Shown here piece by piece: positions 27,960 through 36,417 of a stretch of 64,000 bases of DNA. The DNA is from Pelagihabitans pacificus (lineage in GTDB: Bacteria > Bacteroidota > Bacteroidia > Flavobacteriales > Flavobacteriaceae), in NCBI RefSeq assembly GCF_009371985.2, contig NZ_VIKU02000001.1, positions 1,240,001-1,304,000 of the forward strand. The letters run 5' to 3'. Each line of letters opens with the position of its first letter. The first letter of the stretch is position 1. The translations under genes were made by a program, and so were the position numbers. The notes under the pieces are model-generated. The model saw only the letters and a list, made by a program, of their open reading frames with translations, was not told the DNA's origin and made no database searches.

Positions 27960-29102
27960 TCAGAGCGTGCCCCTGGAGGCTTGTTCCCGCTCGATCGATT
28001 CGAATAAGGCCTTGAAATTTCCTTTTCCAAAAGATTTGGCGCCTTTTCGCTGAATAATCTCAATAAACATGGTGGGGCGATCCAGGATAGGTTTGGTAAA
28101 TATCTGCAACAGATAGCCCTCATCGTCGCGATCGATTAAAATCCCTAATTCGCTCAGGGGCTTCAAATCCTCATCGATTTCACCTACCCTATCCAGCACA
28201 TCCTCGTAATAAGTGGCCGGAACGGTCAAAAATTCCACTCCCCTGTTTTTTAACGCCGTGACGGTTTCGATGATGTTGTCGGTCGCCAATGCCATATGCT
28301 GCACCCCGGCACCATTGTAAAATTCGATATACTCCTCGATCTGGGACTTCTTTCGACCCTCTGCAGGTTCGTTTATCGGAAACTTGATCCTTCCATTGCC
28401 ATTGCTCATTACCTTGCTCATCAAGGCCGTATATTCCGTGGAAATGTCTTTGTCATCAAAAGAGACCAACTGGGCAAATCCCATAACCTTGGCATAGAAT
28501 TCACACCACTTGTTCATTTCATTCCAACCTACATTTCCTACCATATGGTCTATATATTTCAGGCCTACATCCTCCGGTTGGTAAAAGGGATCCCATGGTT
28601 GATACCCGGGCATGAAAACGCCTTTGTAGTTTGAGCGTTCCACGAATATATGAACAGTTTCGCCATAAGTGTGTATTCCGGATAACACGACCTCACCCTC
28701 ATCATCCAAAATACGTTTAGGCTCAAAATAACTTTCGGCACCCCGTTTAGTAGTTTCCCGATGACTTTTAATGGCATCGTCGACCCAAAGTGCGATTACC
28801 TTCACCCCGTCACCATGTGCATCGATATGACGGTTGATATCGCCTCCGGATTTTAAAGGGGAAGTAAGCACTAGGCGTATTTTTCCTTGCTGCAACACAT
28901 AGGACACCTTATCCTTTAAACCCGTCTCCAAACCTGCATAGGCCAAAGGTTGAAAACCCCAAGCGGCCATATAGTAGTGCGCGGCCTGCTTTGCATTCCC
29001 TACGTATAGTTCTACATAGTCGGTACCTAACAAGGGTAGGAAATCCTCGGCTTCAGGATTCTCGACAGGAAGTTGTAATGAAGTTTTATCTACTGTTGAC
29101 AT
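27960..29102 (-). CDS. hppD: 4-Hydroxyphenylpyruvate dioxygenase
   Basis: Converts 4-hydroxyphenylpyruvate to homogentisate in tyrosine catabolism. 380 residues with two glyoxalase-like modules. The iron ligands are visible in the C-terminal half: His in YIDHMVGNV, His in VQHMALATDNI and Glu in FIEIIQRKG. The N-terminal module begins LGTDYVELYVGNAKQAAHYY. The next enzyme, homogentisate dioxygenase, often adjacent in related genomes, is not in this window. The gene stands alone between a terminator and the patatin gene. Confidence 0.96.
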   Translation of the reverse strand: MSTVDKTSLQLPVENPEAEDFLPLLGTDYVELYVGNAKQAAHYYMAAWGFQPLAYAGLETGLKDKVSYVLQQGKIRLVLTSPLKSGGDINRHIDAHGDGVKVIALWVDDAIKSHRETTKRGAESYFEPKRILDDEGEVVLSGIHTYGETVHIFVERSNYKGVFMPGYQPWDPFYQPEDVGLKYIDHMVGNVGWNEMNKWCEFYAKVMGFAQLVSFDDKDISTEYTALMSKVMSNGNGRIKFPINEPAEGRKKSQIEEYIEFYNGAGVQHMALATDNIIETVTALKNRGVEFLTVPATYYEDVLDRVGEIDEDLKPLSELGILIDRDDEGYLLQIFTKPILDRPTMFIEIIQRKGAKSFGKGNFKALFESIEREQASRGTL

Positions 29103-29119
29103 GTTATAATAATTTTATG

Positions 29120-29150
29120 AATTGATATAATTGTTTTACATCCTTACAAA
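29120..29150 (-). promoter_or_regulatory. Putative hppD promoter
   Basis: On the minus strand TTTG (complement of 29147-29150) is followed by 19 bases and then TATCAATT (complement of 29120-29127), which partly fits TAnnTTTG. It lies about 20 bp upstream of the ATG. Weak support. Confidence 0.3.
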
Positions 29151-29308
29151 GGAATATAAACAGGTTCGAGGGATTTCTCTTTTTATGGAAATGTTGGGAG
29201 CCCCTTTCATTTACCACATGGCCCTTAAGTGGGCGGTGATATCAATTCGTAGCTGTAGCATCGTGGTACAAATATCTGAAAAAAGAATGGCTTTTGATGT
29301 TAAGAAGC

Positions 29309-31576
29309 TCAAAACCAATAACCAATACTAAAAAATAAATTGCTGGTCTTTCCTTCAGGTGTCCACGAATAGATTACCTGAACGGGGCCAATAAAGGATT
29401 CCCATCCATATCCCACTCCATAACCCGAAAAATCCGGATTTGTGAACCATTCACCCGTACGAAAAATATCGTCATCGACATTGGAATAATTTGCCGCAAA
29501 CAATAAATGATTGTGGCGGGCAAATTCGAAGTCGAGTCTTCCATAGGCCTTTACATAACTGTTTCCTGGAAGGCTTAAAAAATCATAGCCTAAAAAGGGC
29601 ACAAAATTGTTGATGAGGTCGTTCCCGAACCCACCGAGGGCAAAATCGAAGGAGGTCACATTCGAAGTGCCTAATTTGAATCCGCCTTCCGTTTCTACAT
29701 TCAGCGACAAATTCCGGACCAGGGGAATCGCCGCCCCCATTCTGGCCTTGGCAATAGAGAATTCCTTAAAATTCCCATTAAAATCGGAGGAGAGTAGGTA
29801 GAAGTGAAAATCTCCGTTGAAATACAACCCTTTGGTAGGAAAATAGCGATCATCGTAAGTGTCTAGCTGCAACTTGCCGTATGCACTATAGAAGTTACTT
29901 TTTTCGAACAGGGTTCTCCCATCTTCCATCCTCAAGGTACTTACTACCCCTTCATCGGCCAAGGCCCCCAAAGTACGGGTACTATACTTTAGAAATTTAT
30001 GTTCCATCCCGAGGGTAAAGGCAAATTCTTCCCGCAAAACGGTTTGTCCGTATATCTGGTTGGTAATATCGGTAACGGATAAATTGATACTGTTCACATT
30101 GAGCCCCTGTGGCACTTCAAAATTACTGCGAATGAGCCCGAAATCGATTTCATACTCAAAATCGTTTAGCCGCGAGTTGAATCCAAAGCTCCAATATGAT
30201 CCCTTATCCACATAATACTGGAAATTATAGCGTATGTTATCGCCTAAAATGAAGTCGAAAGAGGATACATCGTCGCGCATTAAAAAGTTCTTTCTGGTAA
30301 GGTTTATCAGGGCAGCACTTTTGTACAGGTCGTCATAGTGGGCCCCAAGCCTCAGAAAAGTCTTTTCACTTGTCTCGTTTAAAGGTAATACCAGATCTTC
30401 CCCTATACCGTTATGTAGGAGCTTGTATCGAATGGTCTTAAAATTATCCGTAGCCGCCAGGTTGCTAATTCCCTGCTGTAATTTCTTAAAAGTAATTTTT
30501 TTACCTAAATCGAAACGTAGTTTTCCCTTAACGTATCCGCGGGTATAGTTTTCCACATCACCAGTGATGATCAGCCGGTTGACAATGAGCGTATCCTGGA
30601 TCGCGACAGGCTGAACGGCATTTCTTTTACTATTCTGGAACCGTGAAAGTTTCTTTAACTCGCCAAAATGTCCCCTTGCCGCTTCCTCGCCCTTTTCCAC
30701 GATTTGTTGGTATGCCTGAAAATCGATTAGGGAAAAATCGCCGATATCGGGTTTGATGTAAATATCGGTCCGTACGGATTTGTCTTTCATTGCAGCAACT
30801 GTACGATAATTATTGACCTGTTGTAGAATTTCAGTAGCGGAGGATAGGTCTTCCTTGTTGGAAAGCCCATGTTGCACGTCAGATCCTATGATCACATCGG
30901 CGCCCATTGCCTTTACCTCATCTATAGGATAATTATTGACAACGCCCCCGTCGATTAGGATTTGATCGTCAATATTGGCCGGCTCAAAAAGCGAAGGTAA
31001 CGCTGCGCTGGCCATGACCACTTGGGGAAGATAGCCTGAGTCGAGCAAAACCTCCTTACCCGTTTCCACATTGGTGGCAATACAAACAAATGGGATGGGC
31101 AATTGACTGAAGTCCCTGACGTCTTTGACATGGTATAACAATCGTACCAATTCGTTGTATACATTTTGACCTCCTGAAAATGCCTGGGGTACCGATACTT
31201 TGAATTTGTCGAAAGGAAGTGTCAATGCATACCGCTCCGAATCTTCCTTCTCATAAAAGGTTTTGGCACTTCTTGGGAGGTTGTCCTGGATCAATCCACT
31301 GAAATCGACAACCCTAAAAATAGAATCGAGTTCAACGGCCGAATAGCCTGCGGCATATAAGGCCGATACTACCGACCCCATGCTGGTGCCTCCGATATAA
31401 TCTATTTGTATCCCTGCCTCCTCGATGACCTTCAGTGTTCCGATGTGGGCCATGCCCTTTGCGCCACCTCCGCTCAGGACTACTCCCACCTTAAGTCGAT
31501 CTGCTTCATCGGTTCCTTGACCGATTACGAGAACCGTGTAAAGCAAAAAATATATTAAAACGAGAAATCTCAGCAT
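29309..31576 (-). CDS. Patatin-like phospholipase fused to BamA-like barrel (PlpD/type Vd-like)
   Basis: 755 residues. Signal peptide (LRFLVLIYFLLYTVLVIGQ). Patatin domain at about 28-320: oxyanion loop LSGGGAKGMAHIG, nucleophile Ser65 in GGTSMGS, and catalytic Asp209 in LIDGGVVNNYP. A POTRA-like segment follows (NRLIITGDVENYTRGYVKGKLRFDLGKKITFKKLQQGISNL, about 345-390), then a surface-antigen barrel ending YSWTPEGKTSNLFFSIGYWF. This is the architecture of type Vd patatin autotransporters. Likely a lipase displayed at or released from the outer membrane. It follows uvrC by 21 bp on the same strand, so they may be co-transcribed. Confidence 0.93.
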   Translation of the reverse strand: MLRFLVLIYFLLYTVLVIGQGTDEADRLKVGVVLSGGGAKGMAHIGTLKVIEEAGIQIDYIGGTSMGSVVSALYAAGYSAVELDSIFRVVDFSGLIQDNLPRSAKTFYEKEDSERYALTLPFDKFKVSVPQAFSGGQNVYNELVRLLYHVKDVRDFSQLPIPFVCIATNVETGKEVLLDSGYLPQVVMASAALPSLFEPANIDDQILIDGGVVNNYPIDEVKAMGADVIIGSDVQHGLSNKEDLSSATEILQQVNNYRTVAAMKDKSVRTDIYIKPDIGDFSLIDFQAYQQIVEKGEEAARGHFGELKKLSRFQNSKRNAVQPVAIQDTLIVNRLIITGDVENYTRGYVKGKLRFDLGKKITFKKLQQGISNLAATDNFKTIRYKLLHNGIGEDLVLPLNETSEKTFLRLGAHYDDLYKSAALINLTRKNFLMRDDVSSFDFILGDNIRYNFQYYVDKGSYWSFGFNSRLNDFEYEIDFGLIRSNFEVPQGLNVNSINLSVTDITNQIYGQTVLREEFAFTLGMEHKFLKYSTRTLGALADEGVVSTLRMEDGRTLFEKSNFYSAYGKLQLDTYDDRYFPTKGLYFNGDFHFYLLSSDFNGNFKEFSIAKARMGAAIPLVRNLSLNVETEGGFKLGTSNVTSFDFALGGFGNDLINNFVPFLGYDFLSLPGNSYVKAYGRLDFEFARHNHLLFAANYSNVDDDIFRTGEWFTNPDFSGYGVGYGWESFIGPVQVIYSWTPEGKTSNLFFSIGYWF

Positions 31577-31597
31577 CTTGGCTATTGGTCGTCGGTT

Positions 31598-33385
31598 TTA
31601 GTGAAATGTTTCATAAATTTTTTTTGCCTTGGCCAATCCGACGGTTTCGGCCAGGTTCTCTATAGAAGCCTCCTTGATACGTTTTACCGATTTAAAGGAT
31701 TTCAATAGATCCTGTGCCGTTTTTTTTCCGATGCCTTCGATTTGCTCCAATTCCGAATTAATAGCAGCTTTGCTGCGTTTGTTCCTATGGAACGTAATGC
31801 CGAAACGGTGGGCCTCATTCCTCAATTGTTGAATAATTTTTAGACTCTCCGATTTTTTATCCAAGTATAGGGGAATGGGATCTTCGGGAAAGTAAATTTC
31901 CTCTAGCCGCTTCGCGATACCGATAATCGCTATTTTTCCCCTGATTCCCAGTATGTCGAGACTTTTTAAAGCAGACGACAACTGCCCTTTGCCCCCATCG
32001 ATTACTATAAGTTGGGGGAGCGATTCCCCTTCCTCCAACAAACGCCTGTAGCGCCTAAAGACTACCTCTTCCATCGAAGCAAAATCATCGGGCCCCTCCA
32101 CTGTTTTGATATTGAAATGACGATACTCTTTCTTGGACGGTTTTCCATCCCTAAAAACCACACAAGCCGCGACCGGATTGCTACCCTGAATATTACTGTT
32201 GTCAAAGCATTCGATATGACGAGGTTCTTCGGAAAGTCTCAAGTCGATCTTCATTTGTGCCATGATCCGCTTAGTATGCCGATCGGGGTCGATGATCTTG
32301 ATTTGCTTAAAGCGTTCTTGCCTAAAAAACCGGGCATTTCGTTCACTGAGCTCAACAATCTTTTTTTTATCGCCCAATCGGGGAATCGTAACCTTTAAAT
32401 GGGGTTCAACGGTCACGGGAAAAGGCAGGTACAACTCTTTTGACTGGGAGTGAAAACGCTGGCGTATCTCCACAATGGCCAATTGCAACAGGTCTTTGTC
32501 GAGTTCAGCCAATTTCTTTTTGATTTCCATGGTATGCGAACGAATAATCGAACCATGGGAAAGCTGTAGAAAATTGACATACGCAAAAGCCTCATCGGAA
32601 ATGATCGAAAATACATCAACGTTGTTGATTTTCGGATTCACGATAGTCGATTTTACCTGATAGTTTTCCAAAATATCGATCTTATCCTTTATCCGTTGGG
32701 CTTCCTCAAATTTCATTTCCTTGGCCAACCCTTTCATTTGGCGCTTAAAATACTGCAGGGAGGATTTAAAATTGCCTTTGATGATTTCGCGAATATCATC
32801 GATTTGTTGATGGTATTCTTCCGCTTCTTGCCGTCCTTCGCAGGGAGCCTTGCAATTCCCTAGGTGATACTCAAGGCATGATTTAAATTTACCCGCAGCA
32901 ACTTTTTCCACGGAAAGGTCATAATTACATGTTCGAAGGGGATAAACACTTCTTACCAAATCCAATAAGGTACGTACGGTCTTCATACTGGTGTACGGGC
33001 CGTAGTATTCCGACCCATCCTTGATCAGTTTTCTGGTCGGAAATATTCGGGGAAAGCGTTCATTTTTAATGCAAATCCAAGGATATGATTTATCATCCTT
33101 TAATAGCACATTATATCTTGGCCGATATTTTTTGATCAAATTGTTCTCAAGTAGCAACGCATCCGACTCGGTAGGAACAACAATATGCTTGATTCTATCG
33201 ATTTTTTTTACCATGACCCGGGTCTTACCGTATTCATGGTTTTTGTTAAAATAGGAAGTGACCCTTTTTTTTAGGTTTTTTGCTTTTCCAACATACAATA
33301 TTCTGTCATCCGCATCATAGAACTGATATACCCCTGGACTATCGGGTAAGGTGCTCAACTGAATTTCTATCGGTACTTGGGGCAT
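31598..33385 (-). CDS. uvrC: Excinuclease ABC subunit C
   Basis: Makes both incisions in nucleotide excision repair with UvrA and UvrB. 595 residues, normal length. GIY-YIG nuclease at the N-terminus (PGVYQFYDADDRILYVGKAKNLKKRV), a four-cysteine region (CNYDLSVEKVAAGKFKSCLEYHLGNCKAPCEG), UVR domain (LAKEMKFEEAQRIKDKIDILE), the RNase H-like C-terminal nuclease (ECFDNSNIQGSNPVAACVVF, VIDGGKGQ) and two helix-hairpin-helix motifs at the end (IEGIGKKTAQDLLKSFKS). Confidence 0.97.
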   Translation of the reverse strand: MPQVPIEIQLSTLPDSPGVYQFYDADDRILYVGKAKNLKKRVTSYFNKNHEYGKTRVMVKKIDRIKHIVVPTESDALLLENNLIKKYRPRYNVLLKDDKSYPWICIKNERFPRIFPTRKLIKDGSEYYGPYTSMKTVRTLLDLVRSVYPLRTCNYDLSVEKVAAGKFKSCLEYHLGNCKAPCEGRQEAEEYHQQIDDIREIIKGNFKSSLQYFKRQMKGLAKEMKFEEAQRIKDKIDILENYQVKSTIVNPKINNVDVFSIISDEAFAYVNFLQLSHGSIIRSHTMEIKKKLAELDKDLLQLAIVEIRQRFHSQSKELYLPFPVTVEPHLKVTIPRLGDKKKIVELSERNARFFRQERFKQIKIIDPDRHTKRIMAQMKIDLRLSEEPRHIECFDNSNIQGSNPVAACVVFRDGKPSKKEYRHFNIKTVEGPDDFASMEEVVFRRYRRLLEEGESLPQLIVIDGGKGQLSSALKSLDILGIRGKIAIIGIAKRLEEIYFPEDPIPLYLDKKSESLKIIQQLRNEAHRFGITFHRNKRSKAAINSELEQIEGIGKKTAQDLLKSFKSVKRIKEASIENLAETVGLAKAKKIYETFH

Positions 33386-33435
33386 TATTGTTCAAAGAAT
33401 TAACCGTTGGTTTATGGAGTTAAATTACTGCCTTT

Positions 33436-33745
33436 TTACAAAAGCACCCAGCAATTTCCTTTTTTTAACCCTGCTTTCAGAGGGGTACAATTTTACAAGT
33501 CAAAAACTAAAATATTATAATAACGGACAGGGTGAAAATACAACTTTTGGCATCAGAAGGCTTTGAAAAGGACCTGTCACACCTATACAATTTTTACAAA
33601 ATATGACTATATTTTTAACCGAATGGAAATAAAAGTATTCTGAAGCTTAAAAAAAATAATCGGTAGGAAAACTCTACAATCGCAAAAATAATTGCAAGAA
33701 AAATCTTACAAAATATTTACAACGCTGTATATCAATTATTTACAA
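33436..33745 (+). repeat. Cluster of same-strand TTTACAA motifs
   Basis: TTTACAA occurs exactly at 33436-33442, 33492-33498, 33593-33599, 33716-33722 and 33739-33745, plus CTTACAA at 33705-33711; all are on the plus strand. Two copies are part of the longer near-repeat TACAATTTT(T)ACAA at 33486-33498 and 33586-33599, 100 bp apart, and the last two are 23 bp apart. Four further TACAA cores add to the bias; I saw no reverse-orientation copies. The role is unknown: binding sites for a regulator or an initiator-like protein are both possible. Confidence 0.45.
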
Positions 33746-33892
33746 TTCTAAATACTCGTTCTATTTGAAAAACGGACGATTAAATCCCTTGGCAAAAAAA
33801 CATTATTGTGCATTTCATCGAGAAAAAGTTACTTTTTAAAGATTTTTTAACGGTTTTTTTAGCTATATTTAAAATTCAAAATCAAGCACAAC

Positions 33893-33982
33893 ATGGACAA
33901 GTATTTAATCACCCTCGGGTTGTACTTAATGCTAATGCTTTTTTTCAAGATTTACTACTATGTAATTTTGAAAGAACGGTAG
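33893..33982 (+). CDS. Possible 29-residue membrane peptide
   Basis: ATG at 33893 and TAG at 33980-33982 enclose 29 codons: a charged start (MDKY), a hydrophobic helix of about 21 residues rich in Leu/Met/Tyr/Phe, and a basic end (LKER). This is the pattern of single-span small membrane proteins. It lies 63 bp before the 5-FTHF cyclo-ligase gene, on the same strand, in a gap otherwise without genes. There is no homology or ribosome-binding evidence, so it could be chance. Confidence 0.35.
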   Translation: MDKYLITLGLYLMLMLFFKIYYYVILKER

Positions 33983-34045
33983 AAATTTAAGTTCCCCTAC
34001 TTATTCTTAAGAGTCCCCACCTCCTTAAGCGTCTAATCCAAAATC

Positions 34046-34615
34046 ATGCTCAAGAAAGACTTGAGATTGAACTATAGTGCCCTTCGGGAAAATACCTCTA
34101 GAGAATTTATATTAAATGCAAGTTTGAGCATTGCCAACCAACTCCTAAAAACACCTATTTGGGAGGGAAGTTATTATCATATTTTTCTTCCCATCTTCGA
34201 AAAAAAAGAGGTAGACACTTCCTTTGTACTATCCATTTTGTACGGAAAGGATAAGCAAGTGGTATTGCCCAAGGTTTCAGGGGAGAACTCCCTAACCCAT
34301 TATCTACTAACCGATAGCACCCAACTTGTGAAAAGTACTTGGGGCGTTCCAGAGCCAACAGATGGTATAACGATTGCCCCTAGCAAACTGGATGTCGTTT
34401 TTGTTCCCCTTCTCGCCTTCGACCGGAGGGGAAATCGTGTAGGATATGGAAAAGGGTTCTATGATCGGTTCTTATCGGAATGCGGGCCTGGGGTACTGAA
34501 GGTGGGATTATCGATTTTCGAGGCCGAAGACGTAATTACCGATGTGGATGAGCAAGATATCCGCTTGGATTACTGTGTAACCCCCAAGAACATTTACTCA
34601 TTCAAAGAAGACTGA
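34046..34615 (+). CDS. 5-Formyltetrahydrofolate cyclo-ligase
   Basis: Converts 5-formyl-THF to 5,10-methenyl-THF with ATP, in one-carbon metabolism. 189 residues. Typical features: N-terminal basic helix KKDLRLNYSALRE, IFLPIFEKKEVD, and the signature FDRRGNRVGYGKGFYDRFL that binds ATP and folate, followed by GLSIFEAEDVI. The last 22 bp overlap the convergent lspA gene. Confidence 0.95.
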   Translation: MLKKDLRLNYSALRENTSREFILNASLSIANQLLKTPIWEGSYYHIFLPIFEKKEVDTSFVLSILYGKDKQVVLPKVSGENSLTHYLLTDSTQLVKSTWGVPEPTDGITIAPSKLDVVFVPLLAFDRRGNRVGYGKGFYDRFLSECGPGVLKVGLSIFEAEDVITDVDEQDIRLDYCVTPKNIYSFKED

Positions 34616-35274
34616 TGTTCCTCCGAAAATGAATCCGTGTCCTCTTTTTCTCCTTCATCTTTTCCAAAGGCCTTTTTATTGAAGACTATGAGTATCCCTA
34701 CCCCTGTACTAATTGCCGTGTCGGCAATGTTGAACACCGGTTCAAAAAAGCTAAAGGTACTTCCTCCAAAATACGGAATCCATTCTGGCCAAACGGCATC
34801 CTTGATTATGGGGAAGTGTAACATATCCACCACTTTTCCATGAAACATGCTACCATACGGATTATCTGCAAACAGGGTAGCCACTTGGGTCCTTGTACTT
34901 TCGTCAAAAATCAAACCGTAGAATACGGAATCTATGATATTTCCCAAGGCACCCGCAAAAATCAACGAAACGGATAGTATATAAATTGACGAAGCTTTCT
35001 TTCTAATGATATCAAAAAGCCAATAACCGATACCAAAAATGGCAAATAGACGAAAAACGGTCAACACCAGTTTCGCGGTGCCTTCCGAAATGGGCAAAAA
35101 ATCATTGAGCTTGGCACCCCACGCCGCTCCCGGATTTTCGATAAAGTTAATTTCAAACCAAGAGAACACTTCCACTATCTCCCCATATGTAAAATTCGTC
35201 TTGATATAAATTTTGCTCCATTGGTCGACCACAAGGATAAAACCGATAAGCAAAAGGGATTTTCTAAAACTCAT
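34594..35274 (-). CDS. lspA: Lipoprotein signal peptidase
   Basis: Inner-membrane aspartyl peptidase that removes signal peptides from lipid-modified prolipoproteins; this genome segment alone has several lipoproteins. 226 residues from ATG 35274; an upstream in-frame TTG would add a polar extension before the first helix. Four membrane spans. Catalytic aspartates lie in GNIIDSVFYG and FNIADTAISTG. The C-terminus carries an acidic hydrophilic tail (DEGEKEDTDSFSEEHQ) beyond the family core. It ends inside the convergent cyclo-ligase gene. Confidence 0.95.
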   Translation of the reverse strand: MSFRKSLLLIGFILVVDQWSKIYIKTNFTYGEIVEVFSWFEINFIENPGAAWGAKLNDFLPISEGTAKLVLTVFRLFAIFGIGYWLFDIIRKKASSIYILSVSLIFAGALGNIIDSVFYGLIFDESTRTQVATLFADNPYGSMFHGKVVDMLHFPIIKDAVWPEWIPYFGGSTFSFFEPVFNIADTAISTGVGILIVFNKKAFGKDEGEKEDTDSFSEEHQSSLNE

Positions 35275-35306
35275 AGTTCGATTTCTGCTCGGCAAAATTA
35301 GCCATA

Positions 35307-35927
35307 TTATTCCGTTGTACTTAAATGGATATCTCCGGTAACCGTGTTCAAGATATAGCTGTTGTCCCCTTTGGGAATTTGATTATTCTCCACAAAGCCG
35401 TATTTACTGTTCGCGATGATACGGGCACCGGAACCTAAAACAAATATGTCCCCGCTCTGGGTGATTACCTCTGCCGATTCGGCAACCTGATCAAGAGTAC
35501 ACTGTCCGTCACTTAGGCTTACGTCCAGGTTCCGATAGTTTCCCGACACCACCACATTACAACTGGTGCCATAGAGAGTAACATTCTTATATTGGGGTAT
35601 TTGAATGTGAAGTGCAATGGAAACTACCTTATGTGCACTCAACTTGTCGTTCGGGTTAACAAAGCTTGGAAGAAATGCCGCAGCCACCGTTAAGGTGCTT
35701 CCTTCCTCCTTTAGATTCAACATTAGATCATCGTTATATTCGCCATCAATTTTCGCCTCGACCATCATTTCACTTTTGTCAACAGTCTCTACCAAGATAT
35801 CAAAGCAATTGTGGGCGTCGATACTTATCAACGAGATACCAGGGTGTACAATCGACTTTTTAACTACTTTCTGGGCCTGCCCGAAGTGAAAGGCTAATAT
35901 TAGTAAAAAGAAGAACCGCTTTGGCAT
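35307..35927 (-). CDS. Secreted adhesin-like beta-repeat protein (DUF2807/DUF4097-like)
   Basis: 206 residues with signal peptide (PKRFFFLLILAFHFGQAQ). The mature protein shows repeating short beta strands as in the putative auto-transporter adhesin families: YKNVTLYGTSCNVVVSGNYRNLDVSLSDGQCTLDQVAESAEVITQSGDIFV (seen as consecutive short strands), ending TVTGDIHLSTTE. A right-handed beta-helix is likely. Function unknown. It sits between the dksA-like gene and lspA, which are commonly close neighbours of ileS. Confidence 0.75.
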   Translation of the reverse strand: MPKRFFFLLILAFHFGQAQKVVKKSIVHPGISLISIDAHNCFDILVETVDKSEMMVEAKIDGEYNDDLMLNLKEEGSTLTVAAAFLPSFVNPNDKLSAHKVVSIALHIQIPQYKNVTLYGTSCNVVVSGNYRNLDVSLSDGQCTLDQVAESAEVITQSGDIFVLGSGARIIANSKYGFVENNQIPKGDNSYILNTVTGDIHLSTTE

Positions 35928-36028
35928 ATGATAAATGAAGGGGCTTATAGCGTTATTTCACTAATAAGCCGGAGCATCCTGATTACAAATGAAAACAAAG
36001 GGACCGAAATTGGAAATACAGTATCGTT

Positions 36029-36412
36029 CTACTTCTGCATATTCTTGGCTTCTATGCTCAGAGTGGCATGGGGAACCAGTTTTAATCGCTCTTTATTGAT
36101 CAATTTTCCCGTAACACGGCAGATGCCGTAGGTTTTGTTCTCAATTCGCAACAAGGCGTTTTTTAAATCCCGTATAAACTTTTCCTGACGTATGGCCAAT
36201 TGCGTATTGGCTTCCTTGCTCATGGTCTCGGAACCTTCCTCAAAAGCCTTGAAGGTCGGTGAGGTATCATCGGTTCCGTTATTACCATCGTTCATGTAAG
36301 AGCTCTTCAAGAGCTCTAAATGACTTTTGGCCTTTTCTATCTTATCCTCGATAAGTGCCTTAAATTCGGCCAAATCTTTGTCTGAGTATCTAACTTTTAA
36401 ATCCTGTGCCAT
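36029..36412 (-). CDS. TraR/DksA-family protein lacking the zinc cysteines
   Basis: 127 residues from ATG 36412; an in-frame TTG at 36421 overlaps the ileS stop. N-terminal coiled-coil (KALIEDKIEKAKSHLELLKSSY) with the acidic tip region DDTSPTFKAFEEGSE, then the DksA-type C-terminal segment YGICRVTGKLINKERLKLVPHATLSIEAK. Classical DksA has four zinc cysteines; here only one is present, as is common in Bacteroidota. DksA-like proteins enter the secondary channel of RNA polymerase and tune the stringent response. It follows ileS closely and probably shares its transcript. Confidence 0.9.
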   Translation of the reverse strand: MAQDLKVRYSDKDLAEFKALIEDKIEKAKSHLELLKSSYMNDGNNGTDDTSPTFKAFEEGSETMSKEANTQLAIRQEKFIRDLKNALLRIENKTYGICRVTGKLINKERLKLVPHATLSIEAKNMQK

Positions 36413-36417
36413 GGTAT

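Larger units (their letters stand above)
33386..34045. other. AT-rich intergenic region
   Basis: 660 bases upstream of uvrC and of the 5-FTHF cyclo-ligase gene. Very AT-rich. It holds a cluster of TTTACAA motifs (33436-33745) and a possible 29-codon gene (33893-33982), both listed separately. No tRNA, other coding frame or terminator was seen. Confidence 0.5.
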
